Below, piece by piece: positions 11,930 to 23,495 of a DNA stretch of 64,000 nucleotides. Under the pieces are notes generated by a model, which was given only the letters and a program-made list of their open reading frames with translations, was not told where the DNA came from and searched no databases. Source of the DNA: Trichobilharzia regenti (lineage: Eukaryota; Platyhelminthes; Trematoda; Strigeidida; Schistosomatidae). Position 1 is the first letter of the stretch. The number at the start of each line of letters is the position of its first letter. The stretch spans positions 17,839,452 to 17,903,451 of the forward strand of contig OX235267.1 of NCBI GenBank assembly GCA_944472135.2. Direction: 5' to 3'. A program made the position numbers and the translations under genes.

Positions 11930-12345
11930 CAATAAGTGTTTTAGGATATTTTAAAACGCCTAAGCCTTGATGTTGTCTTGGCCCTGATGGTATACCTGCA
12001 TTTGTTCTAAGACAATTCTCAAATGCTTTATGTTCTCCTCTAACTAATATCCCAAATGCTTCTTTCTCCGAAAACGTTGTACCTGTTCCATGGAAAGTCA
12101 TTAAAAATGTCCCTGTATCTAAACCTGGCACTACCAAGAACGTAAAGTTCAGAACCATTTCCATCACTTCCCCGTTTCTAAAGCTCAGGAAGAACTAGTA
12201 TTTCTTAAACTCCAACCCTCCCTTAAAAGCTTCGAAGACCCCAAACAACTTGCCTGCAACAGGGTAGGAGTACTTTAGACGCTGCAGCAATCTTACAAAA
12301 CAGTATCGCCTCACGATTAGGTAAAGGTGCAAAATAAGTCGCTGC
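11930..12345 (+). pseudogene. LINE reverse-transcriptase fragment
   Basis: Plus-strand reading gives CLGPDGIPAFVLRQFSNALC, VVPVPWKVIKNVPVSKPG and FRTISITSPFLK, then in another frame GRSTLDAAAILQNSIASRLG. These are the G-P-D-G-I-P, finger and G-R-S-T motifs of a LINE RT. Frameshifted, truncated, and cut off at the LTR of B2. Not the same family as N1 or N3. Confidence 0.7.
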
Positions 12346-12360
12346 ACGTTTCTTGACTTC

Positions 12361-12720
12361 TGTCAATGTAACTAAAGATTGAACGATCAATTCATGGTTG
12401 TTTGCTCAAAACAAACATCCCTATATTTTCGAGGAGACATCAATCAGCCAGTCATCGTCTCATCGGTCGCTGTTCAGAAAGAAGTCAGGAGACAACCGAC
12501 GGAGGCAATATTGTGATTTACTATTGTAATATTTGTTCATAGACCTTACTTGTAAAGTTGGCTATGAGTTCGTGCTACAATAAAGAATTCCCAAATCGAC
12601 AATCTCTCTTATGGCTTTTGCGTCCGTTAGTATTAGGCATTCCTTAGAAGCTTCAAGCGACAGCGTGAGCCCGAGCGTAGCAAGAGCAGGGCATTAACGG
12701 TTTACGAGACGTGGCTGACG
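12361..12720 (+). repeat. B2 5' LTR
   Basis: 360 bp, TGTCAATGTAACTAAAG... to ...GTGGCTGACG. The terminal A seen in other copies is G here and in B3. Confidence 0.8.
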
Positions 12721-12865
12721 GTTTCTGACGGTAGAAACAGATTCTGGCGGATTCAGACAGTTGGTGAAAGTTTGGATAGTCACCGTTTATCTTTCCTGGT
12801 GCCGGTCAAGTCCCCTTTGAACAAGCAATATCTGGAACATTTTTGGAATTGGGTCAAGTTCAACA

Positions 12866-13726
12866 ATGCCTGGGTCAAAGAAGGGACAGAGCGTCTTGGA
12901 TGCAAACAGGAAAGTAAGTAATGGTGACTTGTCTATTAATTGTAACGATGTGTCTGATGTTAAGAATGACATGGTTCACGTTACTGTTTCGCTCTCCGGG
13001 AAAAATAGGAATATCCAACTCCCTGAATTTGAACCACGGTGTTTCGATGGAAACCCGGCTGATTATTTACAATTTGTAAAGGAGTTTGAAGTCATGGCGA
13101 GTGTTATTTTATTAAATGATGAATTGAAATTGATGTATTTGATGAGATATTGCACTGGAGATGCTGCAAGAGCTATACAGTGCTGTAAGCTCATGCCCCG
13201 TAATGGGGGATACTCTGAGGCCAGGAATATACTACGTCAAAGGTTAGGAAGACCTTCGATGATTGTAAGGAATGTATTCGAGGCTTTTAAAGGTAATGGT
13301 AGTCAATTACAATATGACTCCAAGGCACTCACGGAGTTTTTGGATAATCTGTTGACTTACAAGAATGCATTGATTTCGATGAATTGCATGAGTGACCTCA
13401 ACTCGAGTTTTGTCCTAGAAGTAATAGCGGGACGACTACCTACTCGACTGCAAAGGAAGTGGGTGAAGATAAGCTCTCGTATAGAGGATGAAGGTATCGA
13501 GCCAAAGTTCAATGATATTCTGAAACTGGCAAACGATGGTGTCAATCAATCTATGAGCAAGTTCGCCAGTATATTGAATCTCACCCCTAGAATAGAGCAG
13601 TCTGAGAGCAAAACGCAATCATTGATGACGAGTAGGCCTCAGAGAGGTGGATATCGAGAAGGCTCTATGGTGTCTAGTTATGCATATAGACTTAGAGAGT
13701 GTAATAGCTTTCGTGGTACATACTGA
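12866..13726 (+). pseudogene. B2 Gag (286 codons, truncated by stop)
   Basis: ATG start MPGSKKGQSVLDANRKV, then LPEFEPRCFDGNPADYLQF, CTGDAARAIQCCKLMPRNGG and ILRQRLGRPSMIV. The block KLMPRNGGYSEARN replaces the KFMKPKEGYDEAMS of B1 and B5 and is shared with B4. A TGA ends the frame at 13726 within the Ser-rich segment; the altered knuckle region (CFTRLQEVHTK) follows in the same frame. Confidence 0.8.
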
Positions 13727-13943
13727 ACAAATAAGTTACAAGATGCAAGACAAACACGGTTGTGTTTTACACGTTTGCAAGAGGTGCATACAAAGGCGAA
13801 CTGTGAATCAGTGCGCGAGTTTAGTGATAAGCTAAATGTGAAATCAAGGCGGTAATCTTGCAATTAGACGAATTCCTGAAAGCCGCATAACGACAGTTTT
13901 TGATCCACCGCTAGGTTCATCACGTTGTGTCACTCAGTTCTCG

Positions 13944-14321
13944 TTGGTGTTGTCATCCACAATGAGAAGGACGCCCATCAACTCAAGTATCTTGTGCAAT
14001 GACTATGCTAGTATTGGTGCATTTGAAAGGATGAAAGATATTGCTCAGTTTAGAGAGGATAAGCCAAGTGTAAACGAGAGAGTAATTGTTAAATTGACTT
14101 GCATGAATAAAGGAATTTCTTGTTTCAAGTTACTATTTGAATGCTATTATCTTTGGTGTAAATTACACGGTGCCCACGCTTGGTTGATCAGATACGTCGT
14201 GTGTTTGTTCGTCATCTATATTCTACGATACAATGACATGAGCGTGTTACCGTTCAGATTTGAGGATATAGCTGGTAGAGGGAAGTCAGCAAATGAACTC
14301 TCCGACGATTTTCCAACCTAG
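13944..14321 (+). pseudogene. B2 second coding segment, C-terminal part
   Basis: 125 codons matching the end of the B1 long frame and of the B5 second frame: TPINSSILCNDYASIGAF, ERVIVKLTCMNKGISCF, hydrophobic YVVCLFVIYILRY, NELSDDFPT, then stop. About 480 bp that should link it to gag are deleted near 13850. Confidence 0.75.
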
Positions 14322-14480
14322 GGCGTCAACCTGAGTAGGGTTGTAGGCGTACTGCTGTAAGTTTTACAATTCTTCAAAGGGTAGCGCCTCAATGAGCAGT
14401 CCAATGTGCTTGGTGTGTGATTTCGTACATATGTTCATATTGCATATACTGAATTGATATCACCTGTCATCTAGCTGTCA

Positions 14481-14760
14481 TACAAAATACAGATCAAACT
14501 CTTTCACTGTGAGATACCGTTGCATTTGGAACCGTATTCCAACTGAAATTAGAGACAGTCCTACCCCAAAAAATTTCTCATCTTTTCTGAACAAATATTT
14601 TATTACCAACGGGTTAGAAGTGGTATGTGACAAACTAAAAATTACAGATCTAATACGGCACTCCTCTGATCCTCACTGTTAGGTCCTAAAATCTGTAAAC
14701 CCTATGTTTGACACCACTTTCACTATGATTGCTTTCACAACCCTAGTCACCTATTCTTAA
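14481..14760 (+). pseudogene. LINE 3' fragment
   Basis: A short frame reads FTVRYRCIWNRIPTEIRDSP followed by an FSSFLNKYF-like block, the typical C-terminus of a CR1/jockey-like LINE. Its left end abuts truncated B2. Confidence 0.6.
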
Positions 14761-15141
14761 TCAGCCTTAAATTTTAAATTTTTTTTATTTCCTTCTTTAA
14801 ATATTTCTGTATATATCCCTGATAATATTGTATTGTGAGTATTTCAGTATGCTAAGGTTCAATCTCAAGTTCCAGATGCAAATCAACTGAAGACAGCTGG
14901 TATTAAAATTCTTCCTGAGCCTGCCTAGTGCTATACGTCTAGCTCTACGCAAATTAAGGACAAAATGGTGGTTGTCTAAATATTCAAATAAACGGTGAGT
15001 TTTCAATAGTGGTGACTCTTATCTTACTGTTCTATAACTAAAATCCTGTATGTTCAACTTTTCTTGAACAACATATTATAACTAAACACTAATTATTTGC
15101 TCAATGCTGCACGACTATTCACTGATTTTCTAAACTAACCT
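14761..15141. other. Unassigned
   Basis: Low-complexity T-rich start, otherwise no recognisable content. Confidence 0.4.
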
Positions 15142-15671
15142 TGTCAATGTAGTTGAAGATTGAACGATCAATTCATGGTTGTTTGCTCAAAACAAACATC
15201 CCTATATTTTCGCGGAGGCATCAATACGATAGTCATCGTCTCATTGGTCGCTGTTCAGAAAGAAGAGTGAAATATCGTCAGAAGTAATATAACGATTTAT
15301 TATTGTAATATTTGTTTACAGACCTTAGTCATACGTCATTTATATGTTGGTGTAACAATAAAGAATCCTCGAGTCAACAATTGGTGTTTTGGATATTTCG
15401 TTCGTTATTACCAAGCTTTTCCGAGAAACTTCAAGCTACAGCGTGAGCCCGAGCGTAGCAAGGGCAGGGCATTAACGGTTTACGAGACGTGGCTGACGGT
15501 TTCTGACGGTAGAAACAGATTCTGGCGGATTCAGACAGTTGGTGAAAGTTTGGATAGTCACCGTTTATCTTTCCTGGTGCCGGTCAAGTCCCCTTTGAAC
15601 AAGCAATATCTGGAACATTTTTGGAATTGGGTCAAGTTCAACAATGCCTGGGTCAAAGAAGGGACAGAGTG
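15142..15671 (+). mobile_element. BEL/Pao-like element B3: 5' LTR plus leader only
   Basis: LTR 15142-15498 (357 bp) plus 173 nt of leader running through the gag start (MPGSKKGQS) and then cut by the 3' LTR of B4 at 15672. The rest of B3 is not found beyond B4, so either it was lost or B4 arrived by recombination. Confidence 0.8.
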
Positions 15672-16027
15672 TGTCAGCCAAGTCTCATAAACCGCTAATG
15701 CCTAGCTCTTGCTACGCTCGGGCTCACGCTGTCGCTTTTAGCTTCTCAGAAACGCTTGGTAATAACGGACGAAAAAACCAAAACAACAATTGTTGACTCG
15801 AGGATTCTTTATTGTTACACCAACATATAAACGGTGTACAACTAAGGTCTGTGAACAAATATTACAATAATATATCACAATATTACTTCTGACGATATTT
15901 CACTCTTCTTTCTTAACAGCGACCGATGAGACGATGACTGTCGTACTGATGCCTCCGCGAAAATTGTGGAAGTTGATTTTGAGCAAACAACTATGAATTG
16001 ATCGTTCAATCTTCAACTACATTGACA
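15672..16027 (-). repeat. B4 3' LTR
   Basis: 356 bp, TGTCAGCCAAGTC... to ...CTACATTGACA. Close to the B5 3' LTR in reverse complement. Next to it is the tract CTCCCCGCCAAAATACCGATCC, the complement of a purine-rich priming tract (20 of its bases: CTCCCCGCCAAAATACCGAT). Confidence 0.85.
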
Positions 16028-16791
16028 CTCCCCGCCAAAATACCGATCCATCCCTTTTTTCCATCACAACCAATGCACGTTGACTTGGATGCCATCGCGA
16101 GAACATGGGTCACTCGGACAGAGCTGGAATGGAAAACAAACAGGAGAGCCAACACACCACAAGCATACTCACAGCACAATCTCACACAACAATGACGAAC
16201 TGCGCCTCCAGATAGAGACGCCCTCTTGACAACTTGCAAAACAATCCCCACTTATTGAATGACTCTTGCAGAATGCAACGTGGCCATAGCAGCACCTCAT
16301 GATACTCCACGCATATCGTCTTATCTACTCACTACCAATTACCACTGCGTCCGCTTGTCACACATTCTGCCTCAGTTCTAGTAGCGGTGGCGCATGCGAG
16401 CCTCAGTCGTCTACACTCTCGCTCCCCGGCGTGTGACACCACAGCTAACGATTACCTCCGTATGCATGTCATTCTCAGCAATAGCCTAGCCTCCCCGGCG
16501 TATACGACACATCTGCTGTCCTTAACATCAATCAATTCATTCACGGATGTAGAAGAGTGGACACAACTTCAGAAGTAATCACGACGAAAATTTTAACAGA
16601 ATTATGCAACAAAAACAAGGTACGAAAACAACGAGTAAACACAATGAATCCAAAAAAAATCAAATGATATGACACACCACACGTATATACAAACAGTACA
16701 CACAAACTCGCGGATAATGTCTTGATGGAATTCCTTTGAAGAATCGAAGAACTCACAGCAGTACGCCTACAACCCTACTCAGGTTGACGCC

Positions 16792-17616
16792 CTAGGTTGG
16801 AAAATCGTCGGAGAGTTCATTTGCTGACTTCCCTCTACCAGCTATATCCTCAAATCTGAACGGTAACACGCTCATGTCATTGTATCGTAGAATATAGATG
16901 ACGAACAAACACACGACGTATCTGATCAACCAAGCGTGGGCACCGTGTAATTTACACCAAAGATAATAGCATTCAAATAGTAACTTGAAACAAGAAATTC
17001 CTTTATTCATGCAAGTCAATTTAACAATTACTCTCTCGTTTACACTTGGCTTATCCTCTCTAAACTGAGCAATATCTTTCATCCTTTCAAATGCACCAAT
17101 ACTAGCATAGTCATTGCACAAGATACTTGAGTTGATGGGCGTCCTTCTCATTGTGGATGACAGCACCAACGACGAATGATTGATACCAGTTGATGAAGTT
17201 AGCGGTGGATCAGAAGCTGTTGTGGTTCGGATTTCGGATAGTTGTCTAACTGCAAGATTACCACCACTGCTGTCTTTCACTATCAGCTCAGGTTTAGCAC
17301 TAGCATCTGACGATAGATGGGCTACACGCTGATCAATTACACTGACGGTCTCACAAGTATCCATATCTTCTGCAACTGCATCTGCATTCAATTCTACTTC
17401 ACGTTGTAGTTGTACAGAAGCTTTATTCAACTTAGCAGTAGTAGGCATTCCCCTCATCTCATCATGAACAACCAAAGATAAATGTGAAGTATCATGATCA
17501 TTATCACGAATATTCAATTTATCATCATCTATCTGGTCAACTTCATCAATTTCAAACTCTTTAATAACAGAAGTAGACAGTTTAGGTTCCTCCTCACAAA
17601 TCGTTAAAGATTTCAT
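16792..17616 (-). pseudogene. B4 second coding segment (274 codons)
   Basis: Acidic, Ser/Thr-rich N-terminal part (KSLTICEEEPKLSTSV, DDKLNIRDNDHDTSHLSL), a middle part shared with the B1 long frame, and a C-terminal hydrophobic helix (YVVCLFVIYILRY). Its translation is the same as the B5 frame at 24639-25463. No enzymatic motif is seen. In B1 the same region is fused in frame to gag. Confidence 0.75.
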
Positions 17617-17778
17617 ATCTTCACTCTGACCCTTTATACTTCGTAAACCTTTGGAGTCAGAACTGCACTCTGAAGCAGTAACTCAATTCTGTGACCATCT
17701 ATTCAACAATGGCTTACCAGTTGCAACTACAGACTTCTTCACAACACAGTTATCGTCACACAATTCGGAGTCAGGCCT

Positions 17779-18531
17779 TCATTTCACATTTAGCTTATCC
17801 CTGAACTTGCTCACTGATTCACAGTTCTCCTTTGTATGCACCTCTTGCATACGTGTAAAACACAACCGTGTTTGTCTTGCATCTTGTAACTTATTTGTTG
17901 AGGATGTACTACGAAACCTGTTGCACTCACTAGGTCTATATGCATTACTAGACACCATAGAGCCTTCTCGATATCCACCTCTCTGAGGCCTACTCGTCAT
18001 CAATGATTGCGTTTTGCTCTCAGACTGCTCTATTCTAGGGGTGAGATTCAATATACTGGCGAACTTGCTCATAGATTGATTGACACCATCGTTTGCCAGT
18101 TTCAGAATATCATTGAACTTTGGCTCGATACCTTCATCCTCTATACGAGAGCTTATCTTCACCCACTTCCTTTGCAGTCGAGTAGGTAGTCGTCCCGCTA
18201 TTACTTCTAGGACAAAACTCGAGTTGAGGTCACTCATGCAATTCATCGAAATCAATGCATTCTTGTAAGTCAACAGATTATCCAAAAACTCCGTGAGTGC
18301 CTTGGAGTCATATTGTAATTGACTACCATTACCTTTAACAGCCTCGAATACATTCCTTACAATCATCGAAGGTCTTCCTAACCTTTGACGTAGTATATTC
18401 CTGGCCTCAGAGTATCCCCCATTACGGGGCATGAGCTTACAGCACTGTATATCTCTTGAAGCAACTCCAGTGCAATACTTCAACATATACACCAACTTCA
18501 TTTCATCATTTATTGCAGGCCCACTCACCAT
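17779..18531 (-). pseudogene. B4 Gag, central and C-terminal part (250 codons)
   Basis: Starts in the diverged block KLVYMLKYCTGVASRDIQCC, then switches to the B2-like KLMPRNGGYSEARN and later to the B5-like NRFRSTSSTNKLQ. It contains the altered knuckle CFTRMQEVHTKENC and ends at the stop after KFRDKLNVK that B5 shares. Confidence 0.8.
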
Positions 18532-18605
18532 GACTTCAAACTCCTTTACAAACTGTGGATAGTCAGCTGGGTTACCGTGGAAACACGAGGCTCGAATTTA
18601 GGAAT

Positions 18606-18890
18606 TTAAAAATTCTTTTCCTCCCTAGAAGGCCAAACTAGGGCATCAACCTTATCACGCTTAGCATCACGCATATCATAACATGTAACAGACAACTCAA
18701 CATTACTTTCTTTCCGGCTTGCTTGCAAAGCGCTTTGTTCTTTCTTTGACCCAGGCGTCATTGAGCTTGACCAAACGATCCATAAATTTTCCAAAAAACG
18801 CTTGCTCAAAGAAGACTTGCAGACGCGATTCAAGGTGAATATCCAACAAATACGACGAATAATTTCAGGAGAGTTATCCGAAACTGTCAA
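18606..18890 (-). pseudogene. B4 Gag N-terminus, diverged
   Basis: Contains MTPGSKKEQSALQASRKESN, aligning with MPGSKKGQSVLDANRKVSN of B2, then SVTCYDMRDAKRDKVDALV. A frame break near 18600 separates it from the rest of gag. Residues before this Met are leader read through. Confidence 0.65.
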
Positions 18891-19223
18891 TGTCCAAGTC
18901 TAAATACACTTGAATTCACACTGTCCTTAGAGGTCTTCCAGGAACTATGCGCAATGATCAACACGAAAAGACCAGAACACAAATTCGTGACACAGGAACC
19001 CTTTATTCTTAAATCAAAACAGAGCCAACCATTAGGTTATTGTACACAAAGTCTAAGAGTAAATGTCATAAAAATCAATCACAATAATACTTCTGATAGT
19101 TATTCTCTTTCTTCCAACGAACAGCGAACGATGAATGCAGTATCGATGACTTCTTCAAAAAATTAGAGTTGGATTTGTGCAAACAACCATGAATTTATCG
19201 TTCAATCTTCAACCATATTGACA
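18885..19223 (-). repeat. B4 5' LTR, diverged subfamily
   Basis: 339 bp with the same termini (TGTCAATG... to ...CATATTGACA) and the same landmarks (GAACAGCGAACGATGA, TTATCGTTCAATCTTCAAC), but many substitutions relative to every other B-family LTR here. Confidence 0.75.
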
Positions 19224-19574
19224 ATGACCTTATCCAGTTTTCGCATCCGCGATCGAATTTCTTTCATGTTATAAAACTACGATAATACTGCTGAAAAATG
19301 GAACAAATATATCACTGGTCTCAACATAATACATCAATAAACTTTAAGCCAAGGATGCTGTTCACAACAAAGTTATATAGGAGAATTGGCTTCAAGCTTT
19401 TTCCCAGATATTTGCATTACATTCATCTGATGTCTGGGTTTTTTGTTAACGCGAAGACAACACTTCTATATCTCTTTATGTATAACACAAACAGACTTTA
19501 TAGCAAACCGTTTCGACTGACTGTACAATTGGTATGTTCCTGCATAAACAGGAATAAATATATTACATTATCCA
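19224..19574. other. Unassigned
   Basis: AT-rich spacer between the B4 LTR and the first recognisable codons of LINE N2. A chance open frame covers part of it. Confidence 0.4.
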
Positions 19575-19944
19575 GCAAGACTGACTTTGCTGAAATGCGG
19601 CGGCTCTTGTCCGACGCAGACTGGCCCTTGGCATGGGATGGGCTATCTGTGATTGAACACTGAGAAGTGGTAAAAAAAGCTTATTCATACAGTAATCTCG
19701 CATACCGTCTGTCAATGTAGTTGAAGATTGAACGATCAATTCATAGTTGTTTGCTCAAAATCAACTTCCACAATTTTCGCGGAGGCATCAGTACGACAGT
19801 CATCGTCTCATCGGTCGCTGTTCAGAAAGAAGAGTAAAAAAACCGTCAGAAGTAATATTGTGATATATTATTGTAATATTTGTTCACAGACCTTAGTTGT
19901 AACACTGTTTATATGTTGGTGTTACAATAAAGAATCCTCGAGTC

Positions 19945-22900
19945 GGGGAAGTGGTGAGACTGACTATCAGTTGCCTGTACAGTAATGTGAGAGGGCTAAG
20001 AGGCAAAATAGCTGAACTTAGACACCTACAATCACAACTGAACTCCAAAATCATAATACTGACGGAAACCTGGCTAACCCCTACGGTGGCAGACAGCGAA
20101 GTCAGTATAAATGATATGGTCCTAGTCAGGCGAGATAGGGACCTGAAAGAAGGAGGTGGAGTCGCCATATACGTCGACAAACAGCTCAGATGTGTTCACG
20201 CGATGGACCCTCCCCTAACAGAGCTCCCTGACTCCATATGGTGCCACTTCACCGTTGGGTACTGCAAATATCTAGTGGGCAGCATTTATCGATCACCTTC
20301 ATGTGGAGCAGACCACAACCAGGTACTGCTAAATACAATCTCAGCAACTCAAGACATGGGTTATGATCAAATTGTCATAGCTGGTGACTTCAATGCCCCA
20401 TCTCTTAACTTGGTGTCGGGAAAAGCCCATGATAGATTTGATCGAAATCTGCTGCATACCATCAGGAAGGCTGGATTCACTGAAAATGTCAAGATGGATA
20501 CTAGATGGGGCCCTGATGGGAAGTCTTCTAGACTGGATTACGTGCTCACTAGTGACCAGCTACTAGTGGAAAACGTTCAGATCACGACTCCCATAGGTAG
20601 TAGTGACCACGCGGTCATAGTATTCGACATAGTCCTCCGCGAGCGCTTACAGTGGGACAATACACAGCCCTATCTGTGTTATAACAAAGCCAACTACACC
20701 AAAATGCGAAGACTTCTGTCTGAAGCAAATTGGCCTAAAAAATGGACAGAGCTAACAGTAGAAGAACACTGGAGAGTGGTAAAGGAGATCATTCACCAGG
20801 CGGTCTCAGACACTGTTCCTTTAGTCACACCAAAAGCTAGGAAGCAACGATCATGGCTAAAAAGGGGGACACAACGCCTTCTGCAGGCGAAGCGAAAAGC
20901 CTGGTTTGCGTGGCGACGATCGAAGAGTCAACCCGAACATGAAGTGTACCTTGAACTCAGGAATCGATGTAACATACGAGTCCGGAGCGATAGAAGGACA
21001 TTTCAGGGAGACCTCGCCAATAAGCTTCTCGTGAACCCCAAAAGCCTATACAGGTTTATGTCCGAAAGAAAACCGACCAACCAGGGAGCATGCAATCTAG
21101 TGGGTTCTGATGGGAAATCTCTTACTAGTCTTGAAATGGCAGAGACATTCAGCCTAGCCTTTCACAGGCAACTAAACAGTAACGAGGATATTACCCCACA
21201 GAACATCCAGATTACATCGCAAAACCAACACGCGAAAACCTGCTGGGTACATTTCAAATTACCCCGGCTATGGTACTTGCAAAATTGGGAAGGTTGGCTT
21301 CGGGAAAGTCTTCAGGTTGTGATGACATCAGACCATCTGTCCTGAAGCAGTGTTCAGAAAGTCTCTGCCAACCCCTAAGTGATCTGTTCCAACACTCCCT
21401 TGATGTAGGGAAACTTCCATGTGAATGGAAACGAGCAATCCTATCCCCTATCTTCAAGGGTGGTGACCGGCAGAATGCGACCAGTTACAGACCAGTTGCT
21501 CTACTTCCAGTGATATCGAAGATATTGGAAAGTCTCATTGACGACCACATGAGAAAATACTTCGATGGGACTAACCTTCTTCACGAAGCACAGCACGGTT
21601 TCAGGAGGGGAAGATCCTGCGTGACGAATCTTCTACTAGCTTGGAACGATTGGACACTATCCTGGGACAAAAAGGTACCAGCCCACGTGATCTTTCTCGA
21701 CTTTGCGAAAGCATTCGACACAGTTCACCATGGTCTGCTCCTTCACAAAATAAGCAAGGCGGGTGTTTCTGGAGCACTTCTCGCATGGCTGACAGATTAC
21801 TTAGGCGAGAGAGAATTCTGCACCAAAGTCAACCGCATCCGATCATCCTGGCACACCTCGGCATCAGGGGTTCCTCAGGGTTCTATCCTAGGGCCGTTGA
21901 TGTTTTTGATTTTTATCAACGACCTGCCCTCCAACTAAACTGCTCTGCGCTTCTTTACGCTGACGACGTAAAGATTTGGAGAGCAATAAACTCATCGGAA
22001 GACTCAGATAGATTGCAGGCTGACCTGCAAACTCTGGGAAACTGGGCTCTGGCTAACGGAATGCCTTTCAATCTAAAGAAGTGCAAAGTAGTGCAACTTC
22101 ATTCCGGCAGGTCACAGAGTGTAAATTACACCCTTGGTGGCCAGAACTTGAGTTGTGTTCCATCAGAGCGAGATCTAGGTCTTATTCTAACAGAAAAGCT
22201 AGACACCAGTGGAAATTACTCGAGGGACGTCGCCAAAGCCTACGCAACTTACACTTTATGCATAGGCAGCTGGGAGCTCTCACTCCCGAACTGTTCTTAA
22301 GGTTATATAAGGCATATGTGAGGCCACACCTTGAGGTGCATAATATCATTGCACCTCCGCTACTCAAAAGGGATGCTAACATTCTAGAAAGTGTCCAGAG
22401 ACGAGCGACAAAATGGGTGATCGGCCTCCGCAACAAATCATATGAGGAAAGACTAAAGAAATTAGGTCTTTTCACACTTAGTTACCGTAGGCACAGGGGA
22501 GACCTCATCACCGTCTACCAAATCCTAAATGACCAGGCCCACCCAAATAAAAGCATCCTGCCATTAAGTGATTATAGGCTTCCACGAGGTAACCCGCTAA
22601 GGATAGCACACCAGAGACCAAAGACTCGAGTGCGATCACATTTCTTTTCGCTTCGTGTTTGCCGTCTCTGGAACGCTTTACCGGCGGCCGTGACTACAGC
22701 GCCATCTCTGGAGATTTTTAAGCGGAAGCTAGACAATCATGCAGAAATGCAAGGTTTGTGTCTCAATGGCTTATCCTCATAAAACTTGAAACCACACTGT
22801 CAATGATAAGCGTACAAACTAAATCCCCACGACCTATTCTGCCTTCTCTCACTCTATCTTTTCCTTAGGTCACCTTTATTATTCCACTTATCTCAACCTA

Positions 22901-23224
22901 TATTATCTACACTACAACCCATTATTTTTTTCTTATTATTATTACTACTAATTTGGTTTTTATGACTACACCGAATGACCAACGGGAGTTAGGTCAAACT
23001 CCATTCACGGCAGCAATACAGTCCTAACATACTGCATACTACAAACCACATCTCGACCAATCCCCGCACCACTCCTCCTGGAGTCTACCAGAGCTAAAGC
23101 AGTCGAGTGGCGGGACTTACTACGCAGAAGCTCACCGAAGATCTGGAACCTCTACCTCACAATCAAGAAGCGAGCTCAAAGAAATCACTGGTTTATACTA
23201 GCTCGTAATCAGGATATTGGATAT
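19945..23224 (+). mobile_element. CR1/jockey-like LINE N1 inserted in the B5 5' LTR
   Basis: Begins within the endonuclease domain (5' truncation, no ORF1) and ends in a GATATTGGATATC tail. Same family as N2 but far better preserved. It interrupts the LTR after AATCCTCGAGTC; the LTR resumes at about GGATTAGTGTTTTGG. Any target duplication is too short or blurred to call. Confidence 0.85.
19951..22782 (+). pseudogene. LINE N1 endonuclease-reverse transcriptase, three frameshifts
   Basis: Frame 1 (19951 to about 21235) is an APE-type endonuclease: ISCLYSNVRGLRGKIAEL, ILTETWLTP, IVIAGDFNAPS, SSRLDYVLTS, IGSSDHAVI. Frame 2 (21270-21938) begins the RT: ILSPIFKGGDRQNATSYRPV, HGFRRGRSC, HVIFLDFAKAFDTVHHG, SGVPQGSILGPLMFLIFIND. 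Frame 3 (to about 22240) has SALLYADDVKIWRAINSSED. Frame 4 (to 22782) has LTPELFLRLYKAYVRPHLEV and the C-terminal RLWNALPAAVTTAPSLEIF. The catalytic residues of both domains are present; only frame breaks near 21235, 21935 and 22240 disable it. Confidence 0.88.
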
Positions 23225-23495
23225 CGGATTAGTGTTTTGGTTTTTGCGTCCGTTATTACTAAGCGTTTCTGAGAAACTTCAAGCGACTGCGTGAGCTCGA
23301 GCGTAGGAAGAGCTGGGCATTAACAGTTTACGAGACGTGGCTGACAGCTTCTGACGGTACAACGTCAGTTTTTAAACGGTTTTTGGACAGTTGGCACGAC
23401 TTTGGATAGTCACCGTTCATCTTTCTTGGTGCCGGTCAAGTCCCCTTTGAACAAGCAATATCTGGAACATTTTTGGAATTGGGTCAAGTTCAACA

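Larger units (their letters stand above)
12361..14480 (+). mobile_element. BEL/Pao-like element B2, 3'-truncated
   Basis: The 5' LTR (12361-12720), the 170-nt leader and gag (12866-13726) are followed by an internal deletion near 13850 and the C-terminal coding segment (13944-14321). The element breaks off at about 14480 within the 3' repeat region, so no 3' LTR is present. The leader and the last 65 bp of the LTR are virtually identical to B3 at 15142-15671, while the first half of the LTR is not. Confidence 0.8.
15672..19223 (-). mobile_element. BEL/Pao-like element B4 (minus strand, mosaic)
   Basis: 3' LTR at 15672-16027; 5' LTR at 18885-19223. The two LTRs are very different, although an unmodified insertion would have near-identical ones. 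From 15672 to about 18045 the sequence is almost identical to B5 (inverted). From about 18045 to 18440 it follows B2. From about 18440 rightwards (gag N-terminus, leader, 5' LTR) it belongs to a diverged subfamily. The flanks GAGTG and ATGAC are not a target duplication. A recombinant origin is the simplest reading. Confidence 0.75.
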
